64,000 nt of DNA, taken from the NCBI GenBank assembly GCA_025558075.1, contig JAHLKF010000005.1, positions 496,001 through 560,000 of the forward strand, given 5' to 3'. Each line of letters starts with the position of its first letter. Within the stretch, counting starts at the first letter, position 1. Origin of the DNA: Gaertneriomyces semiglobifer. Lineage: Eukaryota > Chytridiomycota > Chytridiomycetes > Spizellomycetales > Spizellomycetaceae. Shown piece after piece: positions 55,353-64,000 of this stretch. The position numbers and the translations under genes are program-made. Below the pieces are notes generated by a model. That model ran no database searches, had not been told where the DNA came from, and saw nothing but the letters and a program-made list of their open reading frames with translations.

Positions 55353-57721
55353 ATGTCGTATTCTAACGCATCCCGGATGCGATCCATCGGAACAAATTCG
55401 CCATGGCGGCTGGTCGAGAGAGGAAATCGCTGTGTTTGCACTGCCACCGCATATCAACCGGTTTTTTATCGGGATGTGATTCGCGTGCCAAAGCCGAGAC
55501 GCAAGTTTCCGTTGTGGCAACATCAAGTCGTGGAGCGGACGATTCTCCCACCAAATCCAGCGCAATCAGCGAACCGTGAGAACCGGGAAGCTTTAATGCG
55601 AAGGAAGCAACTGGATGCGTCCAAAAAGAGATTGCCTGGCTGGGAGGGCATGTTGCAAGCGCTCGCTAAGAGTGGGTCACAACATCGTGAGCAACGGTCT
55701 TCTCTAACTCGAGGACGACGAAAATCAAGCCGCTATCATGACCCCGAGGAGGTTGGTTAAACATGTCTACCCAGGAATTCACACCGTATGTGTTCACTTT
55801 TCTGATCGTCTCTATGTACAGATCTTTGCGCCCATCGCGACCCTTAGAACAAGTCTTCCGAATATACCAACTGAGCAGCAGCAGGATGCCATTACCAAGC
55901 TCTACTTTGATATTGTGGCTAAAGTTGCCGGCCTGAATGTGTCATCAGATGAATATCAACCGGCATTATTGTCATCTACTAAGCGACATGAGAAGTATCA
56001 TCCTGCCGTCTTCCCAACGGCAGTCGCGAAGCTTGTGAAAGTCTGCGCTCGAATGGGCAAGCTGCAGTTTGCCCGTAATATCGTGCGACAGTATGTGGCT
56101 GATGTCCAGCACTTCCCTCGAGTCAAGGGTGAGGCGTCCTTGGTCATGGGTCAACCATATCATGCTCTGATCCAGGCTTTGAGCCGACTCAACCTACATG
56201 AGGAAATTGTACAAGGTATGTGAACCTGAAGCAGTTTCGATGGGGGCATTGCCTAAATTTACGATTGCCACCTTAGCATTGGATGAAATGCGCGAAAATG
56301 GTATAAGACCAACCACGGTGACCTACAACGTCCTAATTCGCTCGTGCGGTGTAGAGAGGACGGATCAGGCTCTTGCTTGGCTTCGACTACTGATCGAATC
56401 CGAGGATATGCGCCCTAATCTTGGAACTCTCAACCACTTGCTGCGTTTGACGTTTGAGGCCGGTCCCTCATATCGCTCGACATCACAATCAATTTTCGAA
56501 ATGCTGCTACGACTGTATCCATCGAAACCGGGCTGTAGGAGCGGGCCAAGTGGGGTCACCGCTGCAATATTGTTGTCTCAGTGTCGCAACGACAGAGAAA
56601 TCGAAGGTATATTTCGGGATATGCAACGCTGGTCGCTCCTACGGTCGCCTCTCGCCCAGCAAGAATTATTGCGCGCAACCGCACGTACTGCTGGTGAGAA
56701 GAATGCTTTATCAGCCTGTCTCGACTGGATCAATCGCCTTCATGCGATGGGCGTCCCGTTATCAATAAATGCTGCGAGAGTGCTGCTGGAGAACTACATT
56801 CTCGTCGGTGCACCGTTGAAAGGTTTCAGCTTTGTTGAACGATTGAGGGAACGTGGCATCAAAATCGATGACGATGGACTGACTGCTATTCTACATGCAA
56901 TTGGTCGATATGAGGCTCAAGGAAGAACGCGTCATATAGGGTCGGGCGTGGCTTGGAGCATCTGGAATAAACTCAGACATGACACGGAAGCACCGAGTCC
57001 CAAGGCCCTTTTGGCTTTGATAGAAGCGCTGGGCCGTGAAAAAGATGTCCATGGCCTATGGTACCTATACGAGTTATTCAAGAAAAAGTCTCTTGGTTCG
57101 ACCTCTGCAATCGTAGAAACTCGGGTAGCTGATGTTGACCCCGAGTCTGCCCTACTAGCGCGGATCGACCCTTCAGATCCTCGACTACATCGTACGTTTC
57201 TTCGAGCATTTGGTGCTGCTGATCCCAATTTGGCAGTGGCGGCATTTACTGAAGGCCCGAAGGATGAACATGCAGCATTATCCCTGCTTCACGGTGTGCG
57301 AGACCGTCAAGAGGCTGCCGCTCTTTTGTCTGAACTATTGGGAGTTGCCTTGAAGTATCAGGCGCCTCTGACAAAGGAAGGCCTCATTAAATCGCTTACC
57401 GGTATATTGGAAAGATCCCAGAAGCACGGCTATCTGCCAATGGCATTCAGTTCCGCGACAGTCTTGGATGAGTTGGGTGCATGGAACCGTGAGGCCGTTG
57501 GCGTGGGCTCTCAAGTGCAAGTGAAATTGGTTAGAGATGCCGTGGTGCAGGTCGCCGCGCAGGGCATTGCGGATGCGGCAGAGTCCATCAGATCAGGTGC
57601 AGATGTACCTGAAGCGATTGGTTTACTGCAACGTTGGTGTGACGGCGACGACATTTCTGACGCCGAACGCAGTGTAAAAGATGCGCTGCAACAGTTAGAA
57701 CAATTCAATAAATCAGAATAG
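55353..57721 (+). CDS. Mitochondrial pentatricopeptide-repeat (PPR) protein
   Basis: A helical-repeat RNA-binding protein of about 745 residues, probably for mitochondrial RNA. Exons are 55353-55752, about 55822-56215 and about 56278-57721. The N-terminal 50 residues are basic and Ser/Arg-rich, as a presequence would be. PPR motifs are visible as ALDEMRENGIRPTTVTYNVL, IRSCGVERTDQALAWLRLLI and AIGRYEAQGRT, with further degenerate repeats (FPTAVAKLVKVCARMGKLQF, YHALIQALSRLNLHEE). The C-terminal 150 residues are less repetitive and Ala/Glu-rich. An upstream short ORF with a presequence-like composition could be an additional first exon. The RNA target cannot be told. Confidence 0.8.
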
Positions 57722-57810
57722 GCCGCAACATGGGCCGAAGCGACGATACTGTTCACCCAAACGTAATCTAAAATCGCACTACCTACACTGCAGATTTCCA
57801 CTACCTACTA

Positions 57811-59292
57811 TCATACAGGACGAATGCGCGCGACCAGGGCGTCGACACGACGGAAATATTCAGTTCTCCGTTCAATGAAGTGGAGATTCTCGCGCATTCG
57901 TTGTAACTCTATACCTGCTGCGTGCCACCGAACTACATCCTGCAACCATATAAACCACTTGCATAGCGCGGCATGAGCCGCACTGTTGTCATCCTGCGCG
58001 TCAACCCATGGCTTTAGCGTCTCCAGAATGTGCTCAACGAGCTCCAAGGTCTCGGCATTCCTGCCCAAAATCACCATTCCAGCCAAAACCTCCTGAATGA
58101 ATTCCCGATCATTTACGCGATGTCCAATCAAATCCCGCCGGAAGATCAGACGTATGGACTCTAGTATCCGCGTGGCAACGATGGTGTCGTCCGCCGTTGC
58201 TGTGGACTGACCTTCCTCTTGGTTGTCACATGCAGCAGTTGCAAGAAGGAACTCAGCATCAAGGTCTCGGGAATGAGAGATCATGCGAAAGTGTACCAAT
58301 ACGTAGTGATCCAAGACGCGTTGAGCAGCCAGAGCGATGTATTGTGACTCCAAATGTACCGCCGTTGAGAGTCGATTGATCCCTATCCTGCATTTTTCCA
58401 ATATGCGGTTACGTCCCAAGCGAAATTGTGTGCAAACCCGCATCCCAGACCACATGGGGTTGGTAGTGGCCTCCAAAAGTTCGTGTAGCAGAATACATAC
58501 ACGTACCAATCGCCCTGGTTTCATATCTCCAACAGAGGTGGAGAAAGTAGCGACATGCCGACAGGAAGCGAGAACATTCTGGATCACTGTCTGTGTCAAC
58601 AGGCGCGGGTCGATGCTTGCAGGAGACATCTCCCAACCACCGTCATCGAAGGATTCTTGTATTTTCTGCAAGTTTGGGCAAGATGCTAGCGTGATGAACA
58701 GTTTGTGGACAAAGATATTTTCCGGCAGACGGCCATCTTCTAACAACAGGCGAAATAAGGATGAATGGCTTTTGCTGAGTACTCCGGAATCTGACCCAGG
58801 AGGTTCGGTCGGAGGCAAGAAGTGGATTCGCTTAAGCAGGTCCCGATACGGCCAGAGCGTGACTGTATGAGGCCTTTCAAAAAGAGTAACGAGTTGACGG
58901 ATGGACGAAGGCTCGCGTAGCATCGGACATAAGTACATCATTGGAACGGCTACTCTTGCGAATGAACGAGAGACGAGAGCGCAGTTTCGCAGGTCTGAAG
59001 GTGCTTTTAAAAGGTACTTGAAGATGTGTGGCAGAAGCTCTGGCGGAAGAGCGGGGACAGACGGGCACGGTGGATCCCCCTTTAAGCTGACGGTGGGAAC
59101 GGCTGCAAATGGCCGTGCTTGCTCAAGTAGTGAGATGATCGGTCGCTCTGGCGATGCTTCATCCTTGATGAGCGCGAGCCTGTCGCAAAGACTAAACAAC
59201 AGCACCCAAAGGTTCGGTTCATTAGTACATGACTGATGGCCAATACATAATACCAGCCCTTGTAAGAGTCTGTTAATCCTGTGCTTTCTCAT
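57811..59292 (-). CDS. F-box protein, single exon
   Basis: 493 residues without introns. The F-box is at about residues 79-125 (VPALPPELLPHIFKYLLKAP...CALVSRSFARVAVPMMY). The remainder is helical with no recognisable repeats, and three acidic/charged helical stretches (for example RVNDREFIQEVLAGMVILG) lie in its C-terminal third. The first 70 residues are Leu/Cys-rich. Presumed substrate receptor of an SCF ligase. The frame ends only 89 bp from the convergent PPR gene. No family closer than generic F-box was recognised. Confidence 0.8.
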   Translation of the reverse strand: MRKHRINRLLQGLVLCIGHQSCTNEPNLWVLLFSLCDRLALIKDEASPERPIISLLEQARPFAAVPTVSLKGDPPCPSVPALPPELLPHIFKYLLKAPSDLRNCALVSRSFARVAVPMMYLCPMLREPSSIRQLVTLFERPHTVTLWPYRDLLKRIHFLPPTEPPGSDSGVLSKSHSSLFRLLLEDGRLPENIFVHKLFITLASCPNLQKIQESFDDGGWEMSPASIDPRLLTQTVIQNVLASCRHVATFSTSVGDMKPGRLVRVCILLHELLEATTNPMWSGMRVCTQFRLGRNRILEKCRIGINRLSTAVHLESQYIALAAQRVLDHYVLVHFRMISHSRDLDAEFLLATAACDNQEEGQSTATADDTIVATRILESIRLIFRRDLIGHRVNDREFIQEVLAGMVILGRNAETLELVEHILETLKPWVDAQDDNSAAHAALCKWFIWLQDVVRWHAAGIELQRMRENLHFIERRTEYFRRVDALVARIRPV

Positions 59293-59911
59293 TTCAATTA
59301 CAAGAATCGCTCAGCTCCTAAAAGACCATCTTCTGTCTCTGACGAGCTCTCAGCTACTAGCAAGGGCAAGGTTTCCTCTGGGTTCCACGTGTGAGCAAAA
59401 CAAAGTCAACCAGGACGGGTGCTTTATTTTTGGCCCTTGCATTTTCCATTTATGCAGTGAGAACGCAAGAGTTCGAAAGACGCTGAAACCGAGCGTTTTG
59501 ACGCGTCAATCCGCCCGACTTTTAACAGCATCGCACTGACGATCGTTGAGCCTTGGAACTCTCGTACCAGCGTGGATGGAAGGCCTCCCCAGTTGGAAGC
59601 GTCTGCCATTGTTCTTGTTGCGGAATTTACCTGAATTTAGCAATTTCGGGAACAATTCGTTCAGCGGAAATGGACTCTTTTAAATTTTCTAATTCCGGTT
59701 TCGATTTGTGGGTTACGTAATACTATTCGAGTTCTTCAGTTGTGGGCCTTGACCAGCGACGAGGAAACCAGATCCAGGACGTAGACAGCGAAACGAGTGC
59801 ATAACCAATCCTATATATCAGGACGGCGGCGGCTTGTCTGCTTCTGGGCTCCGCAGGTGGAACAGATCAGTCAACTTCCTATTTCTACACCCCGTTTAAT
59901 TCCAGGGCAGA
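59293..59911. promoter_or_regulatory. Divergent promoter between F-box and ZNF706-like genes
   Basis: About 620 bp. It contains a TTACGTAA palindrome at 59713-59720 and a CCACGTGTG E-box-like site near 59383. No coding signal was seen. Confidence 0.4.
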
Positions 59912-60274
59912 ATGGTGCGGGGAGCCGCGAAGCAACAGGCAAGGTCTGTGAATGGATAGGTCTTGGAAAATTCATCTATCTAGTTTCTACTGCTGACAGT
60001 CTATCTGTTGAAGAGAGCGTAACCAGAAGCAGCAGGCTTCCAAGGCTGGGGGCGTTTCGCAGCTCAAGGCCCGAGCGGAGGGGTTGAAAGTGCAATGTCC
60101 TTCCTGCAAGGTGAGCACATCTGGGTAACCGCTTAGCTAACCATTTAGTCGTTACTAAACTCCAATATGTGCTACTACTAGGGACCGATGGCCAGTTATA
60201 AAGTCCTGGTACAGCACATGGAGTCGAAACATCCTGGAGTCGCGGTGCCTTCAGAAGCCTCATTTGCCAAGTAG
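59912..60274 (+). CDS. ZNF706/At2g23090-like small zinc-finger protein
   Basis: Three exons give 73 residues: MVRGAAKQQARERNQKQQAS, a Lys/Gln/Ala-rich N-terminus of the 4F5/SERF type, then a single C2H2 finger (VQCPSCKGPMASYKVLVQHM with ESKHPG following). Human ZNF706 is 76 residues with the same plan. The intron after codon 11 uses GTCTGT and a GTTGAAG acceptor. The second intron begins GTGAGC right after the CxxC. Family members are conserved eukaryotic proteins of uncertain role linked to translation and stem-cell exit from pluripotency. Stop at 60272-60274, convergent with the RCC1 gene 75 bp away. Too short in each exon for a simple ORF scan. Confidence 0.8.
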
Positions 60275-60349
60275 CCCTGCAAAAGGCCAACAAGGTTCTC
60301 ATAGAGGAAGAACATAGAAAGAAACTAATAAGGACCATCGTTGCGGGTG

Positions 60350-61618
60350 CTATGAAGCCCGTTGCTCTGCCCATTCAACGAGCATCAGTGTGTGCCAAGC
60401 GCCGCATGCGATTTTGCTGATGCGAAGGTCTTCATGTTTGGTAGTTGGTAACGAGAGCAAGGACAGCCTATCACAGCACTCGGAATTGCTGGCGGGTGAC
60501 ACCTGTTTATACTTATTCCATCCGCATGCGTAACAGGAAGTTCCGTCAGACGCAACGGTATGTGCACTGCCACACGCGATCATTACATTGGAAGAGGAGA
60601 AATCGTGATCCAGCGGCTCTGGGAGGGCATTGTTTGTCGATGGCCCGTTGACGTATCCAAGCTGAGCGTTTGCGGATGAACCGAAAGTGTAAACCACGCC
60701 GTCGTCTGTTGTCACCGCGGAATGAAGGAGTCCCGCAGCAATGGAGGTAACTCGTACGCCCTCTAGGGCTTGCACAACTGTGGGCTCATTTGGCGGTGAT
60801 GGGTCTGCATGTCCGTGGCCTAACTGGCCGTGAAGGCCATTGATGCCCCAGGTAAACAATTCATCGGCATCTGAGATTGCCAGAAAATGTGTCTGACCAC
60901 CGACGATGCATCGGAACGTCACCTTCTTACTTGGAAGCGGCACTATAGTCAGATCAGAAAACAGCGATGAGTGTGCTGAACACGCCCATCTCATCATATT
61001 CCCATCCATGTCGATTGCGCATCCTTGATTCATTGTGACTGCAAAGTCTCGCACCCTCACAGGAAACCGGGTGACGCGAATGTGCGATGCGTCAGCGCGA
61101 GTCCAAGAGCTCGGGTCAAACTCCAACGTCGATGATACTAAGAAAGTCTTGATGGTGTCGCGATCACATTCCCCCCTCACTTTCTTGGTGGGGCGTTCTT
61201 CAATGGGTTCCGTGGGATTCTCGTTTGCTCGATTCAGGAAGTCCCATACCCAAAGGGCGCCGTCGTCGGTAAGAATGTAAAGGCGAGATTCGTAGCGTGC
61301 GTCGACCGAAGCCCTTGCAGGCAGAATTTTGATAATGTTATACCCTGAGCTAACACGGACCAAGCCCGCCTTGACAGCACTGGCTGCATCTAATGCATCT
61401 CCCAGAAATGGAGAAATGAAGCCCCATATGTATACTGAAGTAGATGACCATGCAAAAGAAGCAGACCAAGTTGCAGCTATCCCAATTAATGGACCTTGCG
61501 CTTCAAAACATGTCTGAATAACGCACACATCTGCAGTCCGTCCCATCCCGTCATGCTCAACAGACCCACATTGCCCAAAAGCGTTAAACCCGAATGCATA
61601 AACTGCCTGTCCGTGCAT
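60350..61618 (-). CDS. RCC1-repeat protein
   Basis: 422 residues, single exon, from the ATG at 61618 (MHGQAVYAFGFNAFGQCG). RCC1-type repeats are seen as AFGFNAFGQCG, ATWSASFAWSS, TWGINGLHGQLGHG, GVRVTSIAAGLLHSAVT, YTFGSSANAQLGY, VMIACGSAHTVAS, YACGWNKYKQ and ISKIACGAWHTLML. The spacing fits one seven-bladed propeller of the RCCD1/SERGEF class rather than true RCC1 with its basic tail. Some family members are exchange factors and others act in chromatin; here the role is open. The frame stays open upstream to 61996, but that part overlaps the WASP first exon in antisense and looks non-genuine. Confidence 0.8.
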   Translation of the reverse strand: MHGQAVYAFGFNAFGQCGSVEHDGMGRTADVCVIQTCFEAQGPLIGIAATWSASFAWSSTSVYIWGFISPFLGDALDAASAVKAGLVRVSSGYNIIKILPARASVDARYESRLYILTDDGALWVWDFLNRANENPTEPIEERPTKKVRGECDRDTIKTFLVSSTLEFDPSSWTRADASHIRVTRFPVRVRDFAVTMNQGCAIDMDGNMMRWACSAHSSLFSDLTIVPLPSKKVTFRCIVGGQTHFLAISDADELFTWGINGLHGQLGHGHADPSPPNEPTVVQALEGVRVTSIAAGLLHSAVTTDDGVVYTFGSSANAQLGYVNGPSTNNALPEPLDHDFSSSNVMIACGSAHTVASDGTSCYACGWNKYKQVSPASNSECCDRLSLLSLPTTKHEDLRISKIACGAWHTLMLVEWAEQRAS

Positions 61619-61946
61619 TGTAGCAAGCCTTTTCACCGTCCGTTGACGTTTTGTTTTTGTTTTGAAGCAACTTTGACGGACGCGTTGCTTTTGGCGGAGA
61701 CGCGCTGGGGTTAGGGCTTTGACGCCAAGTAGTGGCCTCGTCGAGCTTTGGCTGAGAGACGAGAACACTACAGCGAGAACAGTTAACAGGGGCGAAGCGA
61801 GAGAGAGAGCAACGAGAACGGGAACAAGAGTGAGAACGAGAGCGAGAACGAGAGAGAGAGTGTGTGTGTTTTTTCGTGTGTGTCTTGGCGAGGAAAGCAA
61901 ATACCACGCGCAGAGGGTTACAACTTGCAACAACATCGCTTCAACT
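61619..61946. promoter_or_regulatory. Divergent promoter between RCC1-repeat and WASP genes, with purine-rich repeat
   Basis: About 330 bp. GGGGTTAGGG (61707-61716) resembles the telomere-type boxes found upstream of three other genes. A GA-rich tract with GAGAACGAGAGCGAGAACGA-like units runs 61796-61860, followed by GTGTGTGT. Confidence 0.5.
61796..61870. repeat. GA-rich and GT simple repeat
   Basis: Degenerate (GAGAAC)n/(GA)n followed by (TG)n in the WASP 5' leader. Confidence 0.75.
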
Positions 61947-63606
61947 ATGCCGGGCACACTCATTGATGAGGACCAGCGCAACATCCAAGAGGCCATTGGT
62001 TCACAAGCAGAGGCAAGTATGTCTGCGCGTACGACTGTCAGGAACTCAACAACTAACTTGCGTGATCTTCGCAGATTGTCGCCTCGACTGCCGCTCGTGT
62101 TTACTCTTCCAGAGACCAGTCATGGACCCTTACCGGCGTTGGTGGCCTTGTGCTCACCCGCAATATGAGAGGCGCATTTGAATTGCAGTTGATCAACACA
62201 ATGGTAGAGCCCGTGCCAGTTGTCTAACGCCGTAGATCTAGTAACGTGTGGTAACATTCTGTTCGGTTCGTAGAACGGTCATGTTCTGTGGAGCCAAGAT
62301 GTGTCTTCCGATGTCAAGTATCAGAAAGACCGACCTTTCTTCCACAGCTTCGTAGGCGCTACCTCAATGATCGGACTTTCTTTCGCGGATGAAGGTGAAG
62401 CCAACGAGTTTTACGACAAGTTCGACCGTAAGGCTTCGTTTGCCCCGCCTCAACCAGCTCGAGCTGCTTCCGCCGTACCGCCACCAGCGGCACCTCCTAG
62501 ATCATTTAACAGCCCTACTGTGCCTTCTACCGGAATGGCGTCGTCGCCTGTCCAGTCGTCCCTTCCCGCCAGTCCTAGCGCCGATTCCATCAAAACTCTA
62601 ACCAATAATGACCCGGCCCGTTCTAGCCGAATTTGGGGCGGCCTAGGTGGCTCGCTTCGTGGAAAGAGTACGAAGAAAGGAGGAAAATCAGGAAGAGGCC
62701 ATGGCATCGATAAAAGTTCCATCTCAGCACCGACGAACTTCCAGCACTTAACTCACGTCGGTTACAACCCGAAGGAAGGATTCACTGCTCATGGCATTCC
62801 ACCAGAGTGGCAAGCTATCTTTGCCAAAGCTGGAATCACTCAAGAGCAGTTGGCTGAGAACCCAAAGCTCGCGAAGAAGGCGCTTAAATTTATGGAAAAG
62901 CACAATCCTAGTGCTGCGCCCGCTCCTGCACCGGCACGATCAGCTGCACCACCGCCGCCAGCAATACCAGCGAATGCTGGTTCCCGGAGAGCGCCGCCAC
63001 CTCCACCCACCAGTCGACGAGTTCCTCCTCCTCCTCCGAGCGCTATGGCCTCTTCCTCTCCAGTTGCCGTAACGACAGCGCCACCCCCTATAATACCAAG
63101 ACCCACGCCGGCAACTCCAGCTGGTCCTCCACCACCGCCTCCTCGGGGACAGCAAGCGCCACCCGCGCCGCCAGTTTTCGCTCAAGTTTCGGCATCTGGC
63201 CCTCCACCACCACCACCACCGCCTGCACCAGGAGTTGCCCCCGCTCCGCCACCGGCACCTCGACCTGCAGCCGACACTCCCAGTGCCCCGAGGTCAGCTC
63301 CCGTCCCACCCGGCGGAGATGGGCGCGGCGATCTTCTTGCATCTATTCGTGCCGCAGGTGGTAAAGGAGCACTTAAAACTGTACAGCGCGAGGAGTCCAC
63401 CACACCTCCGGAGCAGGGTGCAGATGGAAGTGACGACCTTGCTGCCGCTCTGCGAAGCGCGCTCTTCGCACGGAAGGGGAAAGTGGGAGGATCCGGTAAG
63501 TGTTTTTTATGCAGTTCGCGTACACTTTCCCTCCAGATGCTGACCCTAGTCCCATCCAGATTCTGAAGAAAGTGAGGGCGAATCAGACGATGAAGGATGG
63601 GATTGA
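61947..63606 (+). CDS. LAS17: WASP-family actin nucleation promoter (Las17/Wsp1-like)
   Basis: Activates the Arp2/3 complex. Exon 1 (61947-62012) gives 22 residues, then a GC-AG intron (62013-62074, GCAAGT...GCAG). The WH1 domain follows (IVASTAARVYSSRDQSWTLT, NGHVLWSQDVSSDVKYQKD, FFHSFVGATSMIGLSFADEG). A basic stretch (GKSTKKGGKSGRGHG) leads to a Cdc42/Rac-binding-like segment (ISAPTNFQHLTHVGYNPKEG and FTAHGIPPEWQAIFAKAGIT). A Pro-rich tract of about 150 residues follows, then one WH2 motif (GRGDLLASIRAAGGKGALKT) and a C-terminal acidic tail (DSEESEGESDDEGWD) with the final Trp, seen only after the last intron. Stop at 63604-63606. Total is about 490 residues. This full set is typical of animals and chytrids; yeast Las17 lacks the GTPase-binding region. 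Confidence 0.93.
62013..62074 (+). other. GC-AG intron in the WASP gene
   Basis: The 62-nt intron begins GCAAGT after GCAGAG and ends CTTCGCAG. The downstream exon opens the WH1 domain in frame (IVASTAARV). A second GC-AG intron in one 64-kb window is notable. Confidence 0.7.
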
Positions 63607-63749
63607 TCATCATTATGCAAATGTGATCGAGGTCTATTCTCTATGAACATCAGTACATCATTGTTCAAGTTCGCTCGTTAGTCCAGAATACAATAGCTCT
63701 GTGACATAGGAGTACATGCTTGGGCCGTTATAGGTGGTTAACATAGCGC

Positions 63750-64000
63750 TTATGGTTGGCATCTTCCAATGAAGCGTGGATACAAGCACACCTAGAAGAA
63801 AGCAAAACGGCTTAGTAGAACGTCCTCGTCGTGCAGTGGAACGAGGCGAAACTTACATCTCTGACGGTGTATCGGTTCAATAACCATGCAAGGAAACGCT
63901 CAACGCCCAAGCCGAATCCTCCATGTTCGCAGGTCCCATACTTCCTCTGATCAGTGAACCAGTAGTACGGAGTTGGGTCAATCCCTTCCCGCTTGTACCC
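63750..64000 (-). CDS. NARS1: Asparaginyl-tRNA synthetase, cytosolic (3' end, runs off window)
   Basis: The last two exons of a class IIb aminoacyl-tRNA synthetase (yeast DED81). The edge exon reads [20 protein letters not shown], then [20 protein letters not shown], which is motif 3 with the ATP-binding Arg. A 65-nt intron (63856-63792, GTAAGT...CTAG) leads to [13 protein letters not shown] and a TAA at 63750-63752. These residues and the terminal PRF.GRC.P are specific to AsnRS. The rest of the gene lies beyond 64000. The protein attaches asparagine to tRNA-Asn in the cytosol. It is convergent with the WASP gene, 143 bp away. Confidence 0.95.

Noticed and set aside
61619..61996. Upstream extension of the RCC1-repeat frame
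   Set aside because: The added 126 residues are antisense to the WASP leader and first exon and encode low-complexity sequence from the GA/TG repeat; the repeat protein begins naturally at MHGQAVYAFG.

Overview
The window looks like nuclear DNA of a zoosporic (flagellated) fungus, most likely a chytrid-grade lineage. The genes are mostly fungal in type: COG1, Cwc21, Sso-type syntaxin, GID1/RanBPM, MET2, a Gcn4-like bZIP, a Pho85-type cyclin, a septin and CWH43. They carry many 50-75 nt introns. A CCDC42/CFAP73-type axonemal coiled-coil protein, a WASP with WH1 and Cdc42-binding regions, and an RMC1/Mic1 protein point to a lineage that kept flagella and actin-driven motility. No rRNA, tRNA, CRISPR array, transposon or bacterial-style operon was seen. 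Exon structures come from reading splice sites together with protein family similarity, so most exon limits are good to a few bases but are not transcript-proven.

Layout. 0-9.5 kb: PA2G4-like (-), axonemal CCDC42-like (+), mitochondrial IF-2 (-), proteasome alpha-1 (-). 9.5-16.2 kb: COG1 (-), an unrecognised small gene (-), a fused LrgA/LrgB membrane protein (-). 16.9-25.6 kb: a membrane-anchored or secreted SET protein (+), a divergent mitochondrial carrier (+), a three-LIM protein with an Arg/Asp/Glu/Ser-rich middle (-), trimethyllysine dioxygenase (+), Cwc21 (-). 26-35.6 kb: CaMK-type kinase (+), NDUFA4/B12D-like (-), CWH43 (+), a two-TM protein (-), an Sso-type syntaxin (-). 36.9-45.6 kb: RanBPM/GID1 (+), cap-1 2'-O-methyltransferase (+), NAXD (-), RMC1 (+). 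45.6-51.1 kb: Gcn4-like bZIP with an upstream ORF (-), PCL-type cyclin (-), MET2 (+). 51.3-64 kb: F-box/LRR protein (+), Cdc10-type septin (-), PPR protein (+), F-box protein (-), ZNF706-like (+), RCC1-repeat protein (-), WASP (+), and the 3' end of asparaginyl-tRNA synthetase (-), which runs off the window.

The genes do not form one pathway; this is ordinary compact euchromatin with many convergent and divergent pairs. Themes that recur are membrane traffic (COG1, syntaxin, RMC1, CWH43), actin and cell shape (WASP, septin, LIM protein), mitochondria (IF-2, carrier, NDUFA4-like, PPR, TMLHE) and protein turnover (PSMA1, GID1, two F-box proteins). The most unusual items are the SET-domain protein behind a hydrophobic N-terminal segment, the bZIP gene with an upstream ORF and a TTACGTAA palindrome in its own upstream region, telomere-repeat-like boxes upstream of four genes, two GC-AG introns, and introns of about 30 nt.
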